A stretch of DNA of 64,000 nucleotides. It comes from an uncultured delta proteobacterium (lineage in GTDB: Bacteria > Myxococcota_A > Polyangia > Polyangiales > Polyangiaceae). Where the stretch lies: positions 1 through 64,000 of the forward strand of contig CAITIQ010000508.1 of assembly GCA_903892415.1 (NCBI GenBank), read 5' to 3'. This document shows positions 41,230 through 49,797 of this stretch, piece after piece (the stretch's first letter is position 1; the number at the start of each line of letters is the position of its first letter). The notes beneath the pieces were generated by a model. The model was not told the DNA's origin and did no database searches. It saw only the letters and a program-made list of their open reading frames with translations. The position numbers and the translations under genes are program-made.

Positions 41230-41805
41230 ATGGCCGAGGCGCGAACTCCCAGCGTGGATGAGCTCGTCAGTCAGGACGACGAGCCTCTGATGCGTCTTTT
41301 TGCCAGTGGGTCGGAAGCCGCGTTCGAGGTTTTGTTCGAGCGCCACGCTAAGGGAGTTCGCGCGTTGATTTTGCGGGTCACGAGCGATCGTGCGCTCGCC
41401 AACGACATCACCCAAGCGACCTTCCTGTCGGTGATCGGAGCACGCGCGCGGTTTGTTCCCGGTACACGCTTCAAACCGTGGCTCTACGCGATCGCAATGA
41501 ACGCGCTCCGCGATCAGCGGCGAAGAGGGCGACGCGAGCTGCTCAGCGCCGATGGGACCTTGCCCGAGGAAGTCGATGAGGCGCTGCGACCTGACTTCTG
41601 GCTCGATCAGCAGCTGCAGAAAGCGCTCGCTGGCTTGCCCGACGATCAGCGAGAAGCGATTGTGCTCCATCAGCTCGCGGGCTTCTCGTTCCAGGAGATC
41701 GCCACCATGGTTGGAGCCACCGAGTCCGCAGTCAAGGTACGTGCCCACCGAGGCTACGAGCGCTTGCGGACGCTGACGCGTAGCCTTTGGAAAGGAACCG
41801 TTTGA
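41230..41805 (+). CDS. ECF-family RNA polymerase sigma factor
   Basis: The 191-residue protein has sigma region 2 (AFEVLFERHAKGVRALILRV, NDITQATFLSVIGARARF, FKPWLYAIAMNALRDQRRRG) and region 4 with its HTH (LAGLPDDQREAIVLHQLAGF, SFQEIATMVGATESAVKVRA, HRGYERLR). No N-terminal or C-terminal extension is present. Its stop overlaps the start of an NrsF-like membrane anti-sigma gene by one base, the usual sigma/anti-sigma arrangement. It should direct transcription of an envelope or stress regulon after release from the anti-sigma protein. Confidence 0.9.
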   Translation: MAEARTPSVDELVSQDDEPLMRLFASGSEAAFEVLFERHAKGVRALILRVTSDRALANDITQATFLSVIGARARFVPGTRFKPWLYAIAMNALRDQRRRGRRELLSADGTLPEEVDEALRPDFWLDQQLQKALAGLPDDQREAIVLHQLAGFSFQEIATMVGATESAVKVRAHRGYERLRTLTRSLWKGTV

Positions 41806-42404
41806 TGTCGGACATGGAGCTCATTCGGAAGGAGGTGCGCGCGGCGCTTGGTAAGGAGCCGGTCGCGCAGCGCTGGCAATTGGGCGCGAGGACGCTTGCG
41901 GCCACCGAGGTAGCGGTGGTGATCGTCTGCGTTGCCGTCGCGCTGGCGATGCCTCGACCGATACCTCCAGTGCGTTGGCTCAGCGCCTTCCTTTTGGTGC
42001 TGGTGGTTGCGGCTGGCACCGTCGTTGCGGTGAGGCCCGCCGCCGCTGCGTCTCGCGGCCTGTTCGCGGGGCTGGCCCTGCTGAGCTTGGTGACCTCCAC
42101 CATGAGCCGCGGTCCACTCGACTTGGAGTTGCATGGGCCCGAGTGCGTTCCCTTGGAGCTGCTGCTCGCGCTGCTTCCGGCTTGTGTCACCTTGGTCATC
42201 CTGCGTGGTTTTGCCTATCGACTCAAAGAGTCCTTCATCGGCGGGCTGGCAGCAGGCGCGACCGGCCTACTGGCGCTCGAGTTGACCTGCCCAGTCGAAA
42301 GCACAGCGCACCTCGTCGCGTATCACTTCCTTCCGTGTATCGCCGTGGGCGTCGCCCTGACGTGGGCGCGCTCCCGGCTGAGCTCGAAGACGTACGCACC
42401 TTGA
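41805..42404 (+). CDS. NrsF/DUF1109-type membrane anti-sigma factor
   Basis: ATG 41805 shares its A with the TGA of the sigma gene and gives 199 residues. A short cytoplasmic N-terminus (MSDMELIRKEVRAALGKEP) precedes six hydrophobic segments, as in the DUF1109/NrsF family. Typical Cys-Pro and His-Leu features near the end are visible (LELTCPVESTAHLVAYHFLP). It probably holds the ECF factor at the membrane. Known NrsF proteins respond to heavy metals or oxidants through conserved cysteines; the Cys residues here (ECVPLE, LPACV, ELTCP, LPCI) fit that idea. Confidence 0.8.
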   Translation: MSDMELIRKEVRAALGKEPVAQRWQLGARTLAATEVAVVIVCVAVALAMPRPIPPVRWLSAFLLVLVVAAGTVVAVRPAAAASRGLFAGLALLSLVTSTMSRGPLDLELHGPECVPLELLLALLPACVTLVILRGFAYRLKESFIGGLAAGATGLLALELTCPVESTAHLVAYHFLPCIAVGVALTWARSRLSSKTYAP

Positions 42405-42436
42405 GCTTGCGCTGCCAGGTTGTGTAGGCGTCGCGC

Positions 42437-43864
42437 TCAGGGCACGCATCCGAAGGCGCGGACATACACGCGATTGGGCTCACTATCGGCGCCGCCGCCG
42501 TGCCAAATGACGAGAACGCGGTCGTTGCTGAGGGCGACGTGCGGATCGGCCAGGTAGTCCTGGTCAGAGCCGACCATGGGCAGCGGCCCGGACCAACCGC
42601 GTTTGGTGTCGCCGCGACCATCAAGGAACTCGACGTGCATGATCGCGCTGTCCGAGGACTGCCATGCGGTGAGGATTTCCTGCTGATCGGGCAGCGGAAG
42701 GAAGATGTCCTGCGTGCCTGAGTCGGTGAGACTGCGCCCATCTGCGAAGGCGGTCGCGGATTCGAGAGGCTCCCCGGTGACGTCGAGCGGCTGACGGGTC
42801 GACGGCTCGCCGAAGCTGTTCGGTCGTACGTGAAGCCAGCCCTGCTCGGTGCCAATCAGCCGTTGCCAATTGGCGTACTCGACGTCGATGGGGTGGGCGG
42901 GCGTGAGCACGTTGCCGAGGGCGTCGAGTTGCATGAACCACTGTTCGCGGGTCTCCGGCTCTGCGACAAAACGCGTGACGAGGATTCCCACGCGATCGCG
43001 ATAGGCGCTGAGTGTGATCGCGACGGGCCGCGTAAGCGGATCGACCTCGAGCTCTCGCTCGAGCACGCCGTTCGCGTCGAGCACGGCCAAGCGAAGTTGC
43101 TCTTCCTCCTCCCACGCGCTGATAAAGCGGGATCCGGTCCAAACGGTGCGCGGCACGTTCTGTACGCTGCCGCCCAGGGTTGGAGAGGCGAGCGTGGTTG
43201 TGCCCGTCCCATCGATAAACAAGACCCCTGGCACGTCGCCGCTGCCAACGCGAAGCATGGTATCGACCGGAAAACCTCGAGGCGGCGCGGGGGTGCTTGC
43301 CGGCATCGGCACGAGGTTCAAGACGAAGTCGGAACGCAAAAGCTCGATCGGCCCAGCCGGATTGCCCAGCGGATCGAGGCGACGACCATAGAGGTTGGCT
43401 TGCTCGCTACCGCCGCTCACGCCGAGCTCCCACAACGCGAGATGACCGCCGTCGACCGGCGCGAGCGTTGTGCCGAAGGCCCAGCTGCAGCTGGTGCAAT
43501 CCCCCGTATCAAACTCGTCGGTCCGCAGCGCGATCACGTCGCCCAGCGGGCCGAAGCCGAAGCCCTCGTCGATCTCACCGTCACAATCGTCGTCGATCAA
43601 GTTGCAGGTTTCCTCGCTGGGCTCCGGCGGTACACAGGCTGGCATCACCCCATCTGCGCATACGACGGTGGTTACGCAAGCGAGGGTGCTGCAAGTGATC
43701 GGAGTGACGCCATCGTCGACCGCGCCGTTGCAGTCGTTGTCGAGGCCGTCGCACTGCTCCTCGCCGGTGGGCGTGCAAGGATCCTCGAGACCGGTGCGCG
43801 CACCGCAAGCACTGAGGCAAGCGAAGCCGGTCACACAAATGAACCCAACGAGTCGGCGCCACAT
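42437..43864 (-). CDS. Lipoprotein with MopE-like metal-binding motifs
   Basis: The 475-residue protein has the signal WRRLVGFICVTGFACLSACG (lipobox LSAC). Two Asp/Cys motifs of the MopE/'putative metal-binding' type follow: QCDGLDNDCNGAVDDG and CNLIDDDCDGEIDEG, separated by a Cys-rich loop (ITCSTLACVTTVVCADG). The remaining about 350 residues form a beta-rich domain, possibly a propeller (YRDRVGILVTRFVAEPETRE, NDRVLVIWHGGGADSEPNRV). Such proteins are common on myxobacterial surfaces; calcium or copper binding is a guess from the motif. It stands opposite the ferritin-like lipoprotein gene. Confidence 0.75.
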   Translation of the reverse strand: MWRRLVGFICVTGFACLSACGARTGLEDPCTPTGEEQCDGLDNDCNGAVDDGVTPITCSTLACVTTVVCADGVMPACVPPEPSEETCNLIDDDCDGEIDEGFGFGPLGDVIALRTDEFDTGDCTSCSWAFGTTLAPVDGGHLALWELGVSGGSEQANLYGRRLDPLGNPAGPIELLRSDFVLNLVPMPASTPAPPRGFPVDTMLRVGSGDVPGVLFIDGTGTTTLASPTLGGSVQNVPRTVWTGSRFISAWEEEEQLRLAVLDANGVLERELEVDPLTRPVAITLSAYRDRVGILVTRFVAEPETREQWFMQLDALGNVLTPAHPIDVEYANWQRLIGTEQGWLHVRPNSFGEPSTRQPLDVTGEPLESATAFADGRSLTDSGTQDIFLPLPDQQEILTAWQSSDSAIMHVEFLDGRGDTKRGWSGPLPMVGSDQDYLADPHVALSNDRVLVIWHGGGADSEPNRVYVRAFGCVP

Positions 43865-43956
43865 GGTTTGCCTACTTAGCCTGGCATGCGCGCGTGTTCC
43901 ACAGCTGGCCTTGCGTCAGGCAAAGACTATCCATCGAAGTCATCGGCATGTAGCCT

Positions 43957-45129
43957 GTGCAGATGGTGAACACCGAGCTTGCCGTCGCCAGTCGCCTTCG
44001 TGAACGTTTGGTCGTCGTTGCGCTCGGGGCGCTCGCTGCAGGCTGCGACGCCTTGTCCAGCGGTAGCTCTGAGCTAAAGCCTGGAGAAGCAGGCCAACTT
44101 TGCTTCGCGCCTCGCTCGCTGATGCGCGCTGTCGGGACTGGCCAGACCGCCAGCGCCCCCGCTCCTTCGGCCTACGACGCGAATGGCTGCCTGCCCTTGG
44201 CCGAGGTCAGTGACCCCTGCTGCAACGCTCCGGTGAGCGGTCCGAACTTCAAGGGCGGCGAGTGCTGCTACGACTTCCCGGCGAATGCTTCCTGTTGTGG
44301 TCGGCCTTTCATCGTTGATGGGCAAGCGCAGCTGGCCGCAGTCGTTCGTGGCCGAGGCTGGCTCGGGCGCGCCGATGGGGTGCCGGATGGAGCGCCGGAT
44401 GGAGCGCCGGATGAGCTCGCCAAATATAACGCGGTGACGCGGCGTGCGCTGGCCGATGGGTGGTTGCGGGATGCTCGCATGGAACACGCTTCGGTGGCCT
44501 CGTTTGCGCGCTTTGTGGCGGATCTCGTGGGGCTCGGTGCGCCCGCGGAGCTCGTGCGAGACGCCGGCAGCGCTCTGCTCGACGAGGTGGAGCATGCTTC
44601 GCTTTGCTTCGCGCTCGCTTCACGTTTTGCAGGTGAGGAGCTGGCGCCGGCAGCGATGCCCGCGGCGACGGTCGCTCAGGCGCGCAACTTTCAAACCATC
44701 GTGCGTGATGCGCTAACAGAGGGTTGCTTGGGCGAAACAGCGGCGGCGTACGTAGCGACGTTGCGGCTCGGGGCGGCTTGCGACCCTCAGGCGCGGATCG
44801 CTCTCGAGCGCATCGCCAGCGATGAAGCGCGACATGCCGAGCTCGCTTTTCGTTTTGTCGCTTGGGCGTTGCAACAGCGGCGCGCTGAAGTCGAGCTCGT
44901 CATCAAGGAGGCGCTTGCTGAAATGAGCGCAAGTAGTCCTGTTTGCACGCTGGAGTCCGACGAGCGTGCGGCGTTCGAACCGATGGGGCTCTTCGCGGAG
45001 AGCGATGAGCGTGCCGCGACCAGGCTCGCGCTCGAGCAGATCGCGCGGCCGGCGCTCGAACTCCTGTGCGGCCTGGCTGCGGACCAGCTTGGACCTCCGC
45101 TTGAGCCGTCCCCCGTGCGTGTTGCTTGA
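43957..45129 (+). CDS. Lipoprotein with ferritin-like diiron domain
   Basis: The 390-residue protein has a lipoprotein signal (LRERLVVVALGALAAGC, lipobox AAGC) and a Cys-rich N-terminal part (VSDPCCNAP, GGECCYDFPANASCCGRP). After a Pro-Asp-Gly-Ala tandem repeat (about 147-155) comes a four-helix ferritin-like domain. Its metal-ligand pattern is Glu-x-x-His repeated: DARMEHASVASFARF, LDEVEHASLCFALASRF, TEGCLGETAAAYVATL and IASDEARHAELAFRFVAWAL. An oxidase or iron-handling role outside the cytoplasm is likely. A related gene at 58851-59793 is frameshifted. ATG 43963 is an alternative start. Confidence 0.78.
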   Translation: MQMVNTELAVASRLRERLVVVALGALAAGCDALSSGSSELKPGEAGQLCFAPRSLMRAVGTGQTASAPAPSAYDANGCLPLAEVSDPCCNAPVSGPNFKGGECCYDFPANASCCGRPFIVDGQAQLAAVVRGRGWLGRADGVPDGAPDGAPDELAKYNAVTRRALADGWLRDARMEHASVASFARFVADLVGLGAPAELVRDAGSALLDEVEHASLCFALASRFAGEELAPAAMPAATVAQARNFQTIVRDALTEGCLGETAAAYVATLRLGAACDPQARIALERIASDEARHAELAFRFVAWALQQRRAEVELVIKEALAEMSASSPVCTLESDERAAFEPMGLFAESDERAATRLALEQIARPALELLCGLAADQLGPPLEPSPVRVA

Positions 45130-45192
45130 TCGTCACACGAGCGATGGCGGATCGAGCCGATGTCCGGGCTCATTGCGTGCTATTTCTCGCTG

Positions 45193-46452
45193 ATGCGCCA
45201 GCCGCTCTTGCTTACCGTTGTATTGCTAGCGGTCGGGTGTGAAGCCGGCCAATCGCCCACCGCCGATACGAGCGGCCCCGGGCCTACGAGCACGACCAGC
45301 ACCGGCGGCGGCGGGGAGGGCGGACTTTCGGCTGGCGGCGCACAGGCTGGCGGGGCTTCGAGCGGCGGCTCCACTGCGAACTTCGCCCAGGGCGGCCAGG
45401 GCTCCGGCGGAGAGCCCGCCTGCACCGGCGTCACGGCGGAGGCCACGCTGGAGGCGTTGCCCGTCGACATCATCTGGATGGTGGACAACTCGAGCAGCAT
45501 GGAGCCGTCGGTCGCCGAGGTGAAGGCCGGCATGAATAACTTTGCAGCACTGATCGCGGCGACTTCGCTCGATTACAAAGTGATCCTGCTCTCCAAACGG
45601 GGCACCGGCGCGCTCGAGATCTGCATCCCGCAACCGCTCGCAGGCGACGCGTCCTGCGGTAACGGGCCGCGCTTTTTCCAATCGAGCGTGGACGTGCTCA
45701 GCACCCAGCCGCTCGAGCAGTTCCTCGGTACGTTGGGCCAGACCGAAGGTTACAAGCAGGGGCAATCGCGCGGCGGTGAACCCTGGGCGCAAGAGCTAAG
45801 GCCAGAGGCGAGCAAGACGATCGTCGTCGTCACCGATGACAACGCGCGTTTGTCCGCGAGCCAGTTCAAGAACTTCGCAGGCGGGCAGAACCCGTTCAAT
45901 TCGCTGATGTTACCGCCTGGCATCCTGGATCCTTCGTGGAATGGCCTTTTCAACGGCTTCCTATTCAGCGGCATCTACGGCTGGGGCGACGCGAATGATC
46001 CGTCGGTGGTGTGCGAGTACCCGGACATGAGCTCTCCGCCCAACTCCGGCGCAACCTACACCACGCTGGTGCAGCAATCCGGTGGCGTGCGTGCACAGCT
46101 CTGCGATGGTGCTGCGGCTTGGTCGGGCTTCTTCAACTCGGTAGCGCAGGCGGTCGTGGAGAGCTCCGAGGTGGACTGCGTACTCGCCATTCCGCCGCCG
46201 CCCGAGGGCGAGGAGCTCGCCGCCGACAAGGTGAACGTGAAGCTCGTCAGCGGCAATAACGAGACGCTGCTACCGAACGTCGGAGATCAGGCTGGCTGCG
46301 GCGCAGGCCAAGGTTGGTACTACGATGATATCGCGGCGCCAGCCAACGTGGTCCTGTGCCCAACCTCGTGCGACAGCGCGCAAGACCTCGCCGGGCCGAA
46401 CCAACCCGGAAAGGTCGAGGTGCAGTTCGGCTGCGACACGATCGTGCGCTGA
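45193..46452 (+). CDS. vWA-domain lipoprotein
   Basis: ATG 45193 gives 419 residues with the signal MRQPLLLTVVLLAVGCEAG (lipobox AVGC), where a longer frame from 45160 only adds 11 residues. A Gly/Ser/Thr linker (about 25-75) is followed by a von Willebrand A-type domain. The metal site Asp-x-Ser-x-Ser is in VDIIWMVDNSSSMEPSVAEV, and TIVVVTDDNARLSASQ provides a later acidic residue. Cysteines (ICIPQPLAGDASCG, CDGAAAWSG, CGAGQGWYYDD, CPTSCDSAQ) point to an extracytoplasmic fold. It probably binds other surface proteins. Confidence 0.75.
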   Translation: MRQPLLLTVVLLAVGCEAGQSPTADTSGPGPTSTTSTGGGGEGGLSAGGAQAGGASSGGSTANFAQGGQGSGGEPACTGVTAEATLEALPVDIIWMVDNSSSMEPSVAEVKAGMNNFAALIAATSLDYKVILLSKRGTGALEICIPQPLAGDASCGNGPRFFQSSVDVLSTQPLEQFLGTLGQTEGYKQGQSRGGEPWAQELRPEASKTIVVVTDDNARLSASQFKNFAGGQNPFNSLMLPPGILDPSWNGLFNGFLFSGIYGWGDANDPSVVCEYPDMSSPPNSGATYTTLVQQSGGVRAQLCDGAAAWSGFFNSVAQAVVESSEVDCVLAIPPPPEGEELAADKVNVKLVSGNNETLLPNVGDQAGCGAGQGWYYDDIAAPANVVLCPTSCDSAQDLAGPNQPGKVEVQFGCDTIVR

Positions 46453-46478
46453 AGCCGCGCGTGTGTATCCTCGCGCGG

Positions 46479-47108
46479 ATGAGAATCTCCAACGTCCGCT
46501 TGCTCGCTGTCCTCGCCGTGTGCTCGCTCGCAATAGCCTGTGGCGACAAGAAGGATACGAAGTCGGCGGACAGCACGTCCCAGAACGACGACAAGGATGC
46601 GGCGAAGAAGCCGAAGGCTAAAGGCGATTCGGCTAAACAGGCGAGCCTGACCAACGAGGCGAAGAACTCAATCGCAAAGATCGCCCGCGGCGCTGTTACG
46701 GCTTTTGAGCGCGAGTCGATGGGTGAGGGGGACGCGGTCGTGCATGCCTTGTGCAAGAGCGCTACGCCGGTGCCGGAGAAGGTGCCTGCGGCTGGGGAGA
46801 GCTACAAGCCGAAGAGCGATGCGGGCGCCGACTTCAAGGCGGGCGACGAGAAGACCGGTTGGCCGTGCCTGAAGTTCACGAGCGATGCTCCAATCAACTT
46901 CCAATACAGCTACACCGAGGGCAGCACGCCCAAGCTCGCAGCGCGCGGCAAGGACGTCGCCAAAGGCGAAGCAGGCTTCTTTGAGGTGTGCGCCGAGGCC
47001 GACTTCGAGCCGGGCGGGAAGACCACGCTGATTTGTCAGACCGGGCAGGTGAAGGCCGACCGAGTTCTGCTCGGGACGACGTTGGTGGAGCTCGGTGAAG
47101 CCGAATGA
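46479..47108 (+). CDS. Pilin-like lipoprotein
   Basis: ATG 46479 gives 209 residues with the signal MRISNVRLLAVLAVCSLAIAC (lipobox AIAC) and a Lys/Asp-rich linker. The domain opens with a helix (EAKNSIAKIARGAVTAFERE) and shows CLKFTSDAPINFQYSYTEGS and EAGFFEVCAEADFEPGGKTT, then LICQTGQV, resembling the globular part of myxobacterial type IV pilin-like proteins. The hydrophobic pilin N-terminus is replaced by a lipid anchor. The cupin gene starts in its stop codon (ATGA). Confidence 0.65.
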   Translation: MRISNVRLLAVLAVCSLAIACGDKKDTKSADSTSQNDDKDAAKKPKAKGDSAKQASLTNEAKNSIAKIARGAVTAFERESMGEGDAVVHALCKSATPVPEKVPAAGESYKPKSDAGADFKAGDEKTGWPCLKFTSDAPINFQYSYTEGSTPKLAARGKDVAKGEAGFFEVCAEADFEPGGKTTLICQTGQVKADRVLLGTTLVELGEAE

Positions 47109-47476
47109 GCGCGGAGCGCGGCAATCTAGAAGCTGACTTTGCTTCCTTTGCTGAGCACTGGCGACCCAAGGTGATCGCGTCGCTCAACGGGCAAGAGGTC
47201 AAGGTGGTGAAGGTTCAGGGGACCTTCCCGTGGCATCGGCACGACGCCTGTGAGGAGATGTTCCTCGTGCACCGTGGGACCTTCCGCGTCGAATACCGCG
47301 ATCACACCGTGGTGCTCGGGCCGGGGGACTATGCGGTGGTTCCGCGCGGGGTTGAGCACCGAACCGCCGCCGATGAAGAGGCCGAGGTGCTGATCTTCGA
47401 GCCGAAGGAGACGGTCAACACGGGGGACGCTGAGACCAGCGAGTTCACAGCGCCGACGGGAGCTCGCCTGCGTTGA
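47105..47476 (+). CDS. Cupin-domain protein
   Basis: The 123-residue protein is a single small cupin. Motif 1 is FPWHRHDACEEMFLVHRGTF, with metal ligands His, His and Glu, and motif 2 lies in GPGDYAVVPRGVEHRTAADE. It is cytoplasmic, and the function (isomerase, dioxygenase or binding protein) cannot be deduced. It is coupled to the upstream pilin-like gene by a 4-base overlap, and convergent with the AraC regulator 18 bases away. Confidence 0.85.
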   Translation: MSAERGNLEADFASFAEHWRPKVIASLNGQEVKVVKVQGTFPWHRHDACEEMFLVHRGTFRVEYRDHTVVLGPGDYAVVPRGVEHRTAADEEAEVLIFEPKETVNTGDAETSEFTAPTGARLR

Positions 47477-47494
47477 GTCGCTATGGCGCTTGCT

Positions 47495-48406
47495 TCAGGT
47501 TGCTCGGCGCAGGGCGGCGTTCAGATCTTTGCTGGGTGCCCGGCCGAACTTACGCGCGTACTCGCGGCTGAACTGGGTGGGGCTTTCATAGCCGACCTCA
47601 TAGGCCGCGGTGGTAACCGCCGTGCCTGCGGCGAGCAGCCGCTGGGCCTCGAGCAAGCGCAGGTCTTTCTGGTACTGGAGGGGAGACGAGCAGGTGAGCT
47701 GCTTGAAGTGCTTGTGGAACGAGGAGACGCTCATGCCTACCTCGCGCGCGAGCTCAGCCACCTCCATCGGCGAGCGGTAATCGCGACGCAAGACGGCCAT
47801 GGCGCGCGCGATGGCGCTGGCGTGGCTGTCATGCCGAAGCAGCTTGCGCAGCATGGCGCCAAAGGGCGCCATCAGCAGCCGGTAGTGAAGCTCCCGGCGC
47901 ACCATGGCTCCGAGCACGCGGGCGTCGGTAGGGCGCTGGGCCAGGGCGAGGTAGCGCTCCAAGGCTTCAATCAGCGGCTCCTCGGCTTTGCAGACCTGGA
48001 GCGCGCTGGCCGGCCCTTCACTTACGAGCAGCTCGCCAAGTTCTTCATACAAGCTGCGAAGGATGCTGAGCTCCAGCTCGAACACCAGCGCGAGGTAGGG
48101 GGCTTGGACGATGCGCGCGACGATCGAAACGTCGTGACTGACGAGCAACGCCTCTCCCGCACCAACCCGAACCGTCTCTCCGGCGAACAGCGTTTCTTTC
48201 CGTCCGCGTAGAATAAGGCATACAATTGGCTTGTAGATGGTCGCCTCGGCGGAGGTTGGCGCAAGCTGGCGAAACAGCACGACGCCGGGGACCGGCGAAA
48301 CAACGTCCTGCGATGGCTGAGCCAATTCGGTAACTAGCTCTTCGGCGCGGACGACCAGCCGGTCCAGAGCCTCGGCGCTGCGTCTCTTCTCCCGATAGAC
48401 CTGCAT
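47495..48406 (-). CDS. AraC-family transcriptional regulator
   Basis: The 303-residue protein has an N-terminal sensor domain of the AraC_N/cupin_6 type (SPVPGVVLFRQLAPTSAEAT, IYKPIVCLILRGRKETLFAG) and a C-terminal double HTH (SPMEVAELAREVGMSVSSFH, KHFKQLTCSSPLQYQKDLRL, AYEVGYESPTQFSREYARKF). It is divergent from an SDR oxidoreductase and DoxX-like gene pair, which such regulators usually control. A palindrome at 48431-48446 lies in the shared promoter gap. Confidence 0.9.
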   Translation of the reverse strand: MQVYREKRRSAEALDRLVVRAEELVTELAQPSQDVVSPVPGVVLFRQLAPTSAEATIYKPIVCLILRGRKETLFAGETVRVGAGEALLVSHDVSIVARIVQAPYLALVFELELSILRSLYEELGELLVSEGPASALQVCKAEEPLIEALERYLALAQRPTDARVLGAMVRRELHYRLLMAPFGAMLRKLLRHDSHASAIARAMAVLRRDYRSPMEVAELAREVGMSVSSFHKHFKQLTCSSPLQYQKDLRLLEAQRLLAAGTAVTTAAYEVGYESPTQFSREYARKFGRAPSKDLNAALRRAT

Positions 48407-48430
48407 GTCTAAAAGTAGCCAGTAGAGGAG

Positions 48431-48446
48431 AATCAGGCAACTGATT
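48431..48446. promoter_or_regulatory. Candidate operator palindrome between AraC and SDR genes
   Basis: AATCAG-GCAA-CTGATT is a perfect 6-bp inverted repeat in the 107-base gap between the divergent regulator and the SDR gene, 25 bases upstream of the regulator start. By position and symmetry only. Confidence 0.4.
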
Positions 48447-48513
48447 TGGAGCCTTGGGCAGGCAGCGTTTTCGCTCTCGGGCTACGTCTTGGGCTCACTC
48501 GCAAGGAGGTTCT

Positions 48514-49335
48514 ATGGGCAACAAGACTTGGTACATCACGGGCTGTTCGAGAGGGTTTGGTCGGGCTTGGGCAAGGGCCGCGCTCGAGCGAGGGGATCGG
48601 GTGGCGGCGACGGCACGGGACGTCTCAACGCTCGCGGAGCTCGTCACGCGCTTCGGCGACGCGGTGCTGCCGCTCGAGCTCGAGGTCACGGACCGCGCTG
48701 CCAGCGTCGAAGCGATCGGCAAGGCGCACCAGCACTTTGGCCGGCTCGACGTGGTGATCAACAACGCCGGCTACGGTCACTTCGGCTTTGTGGAGGAGCT
48801 GAGCGAAGCCGAGGCGCGCGCTCAGATCGAGACCAATCTGTTTGGTGCGCTGTGGACGACGCAGGCCGCCATCCCGCTTCTGCGCGCGCAAGGCGGTGGG
48901 CACATCGTGCAGGTCTCCAGCATCGGTGGCGTGGCTGCCTTCCCCAGCCTGGGCATCTACCATGCGTCCAAGTGGGCGCTCGAAGGGCTGACCGAGGCGC
49001 TAGCGGCAGAGGTCGCCATGTTCGGCATTCGCACGACGCTGATCGAGCCGGGCGGTTACGCGACCGACTGGGGTGGGGCCTCGGCGCATCGATCGCAGGC
49101 GCTACCGCAATACCAGCCGATCCGCGAGGCGTTGATGGCCAGCTGGGGGACGATGAAAATGCCGGCCGCGGACGCGACCACCGCAGCGCTGCTGGTCTGT
49201 GTGGACGCAGAGAGTCCGCCCGCGCGGCTGCTGCTCGGCTCATTCGCCCATGACACGGCGATGCAGGTCTACGCGCAGCGGCAAAAGGGCTGGAAAGAAT
49301 GGGAAGCGGTGTCCCGTGGCGCAGACGGCCAATAG
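48514..49335 (+). CDS. Short-chain dehydrogenase/reductase (classical SDR)
   Basis: ATG 48514 follows an excellent AAGGAGG site and gives 273 residues; a longer frame has no such site. The NAD(P)-binding motif is TGCSRGFG (9-16), followed by NNAG (83-86), the catalytic Ser136 in QVSSIGGVAA, and Tyr149/Lys153 in IYHASKWALEG. It resembles the SDR subgroup annotated as 'SDR family oxidoreductase' beside AraC regulators, acting on an unknown ketone or alcohol. It shares an operon with the DoxX-like gene 12 bases downstream. Confidence 0.9.
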   Translation: MGNKTWYITGCSRGFGRAWARAALERGDRVAATARDVSTLAELVTRFGDAVLPLELEVTDRAASVEAIGKAHQHFGRLDVVINNAGYGHFGFVEELSEAEARAQIETNLFGALWTTQAAIPLLRAQGGGHIVQVSSIGGVAAFPSLGIYHASKWALEGLTEALAAEVAMFGIRTTLIEPGGYATDWGGASAHRSQALPQYQPIREALMASWGTMKMPAADATTAALLVCVDAESPPARLLLGSFAHDTAMQVYAQRQKGWKEWEAVSRGADGQ

Positions 49336-49347
49336 CGAGGTGATTCG

Positions 49348-49731
49348 ATGAACATGGCTTTGACCATCCTGGTGGCGATCGTGATGATCGCAGGCGGCGC
49401 TGGACACCTCGCGAACCCGCAGCAGTTTGTGCCTTTGGTTCCAAGCTTTCTACCGGCTGTGCCGGTGATCGTCGTGACCGGGGTAGTGCAGCTTGGCGTT
49501 GGCCTTGCGGCGCTTTGGCCGCGGACCCGTAGTTGGGGCGGACTTGCCTTTGCGGCCTTGTGCCTGGGGTACCTACCGCTTCACCTTTGGGACTACGTGC
49601 GTCCGGATCCTGTGTTTGCGCCGCCCGTGGCTGCGACCGTGCGCGTGGTCGTGCAGCTGTTGTTCATCGCCGCCGGGGTTGCTTTGTGGCGCAGAACGGC
49701 CGCGCCGGTGAAGGGCGCTAGAGCGAGTTGA
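49348..49731 (+). CDS. DoxX-like small membrane protein
   Basis: The 127-residue protein starts at ATG 49348 after GAGGTGATTCG. It has four hydrophobic segments: MALTILVAIVMIAGGAGHLA, VPVIVVTGVVQLGVGLAALW, GLAFAALCLGYLPLHLW and VRVVVQLLFIAAGVALWRR. This matches the DoxX/DoxD family of four-helix membrane proteins often found with oxidoreductases. It probably supports the SDR enzyme or redox balance (inference). Confidence 0.75.
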   Translation: MNMALTILVAIVMIAGGAGHLANPQQFVPLVPSFLPAVPVIVVTGVVQLGVGLAALWPRTRSWGGLAFAALCLGYLPLHLWDYVRPDPVFAPPVAATVRVVVQLLFIAAGVALWRRTAAPVKGARAS

Positions 49732-49797
49732 TGAAGGGGCTGCAGAAGGGCCTTCAGCCTCTTCCGAGGTGCGCTCCAACGTGCGAGGGTTCAGCGT

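Noticed and set aside
44385-44420. Three imperfect 12-bp repeats as a minisatellite of interest
   Set aside because: They encode a short Pro-Asp-Gly-Ala linker in a lipoprotein; such linkers are common here and the array is too short to be special.
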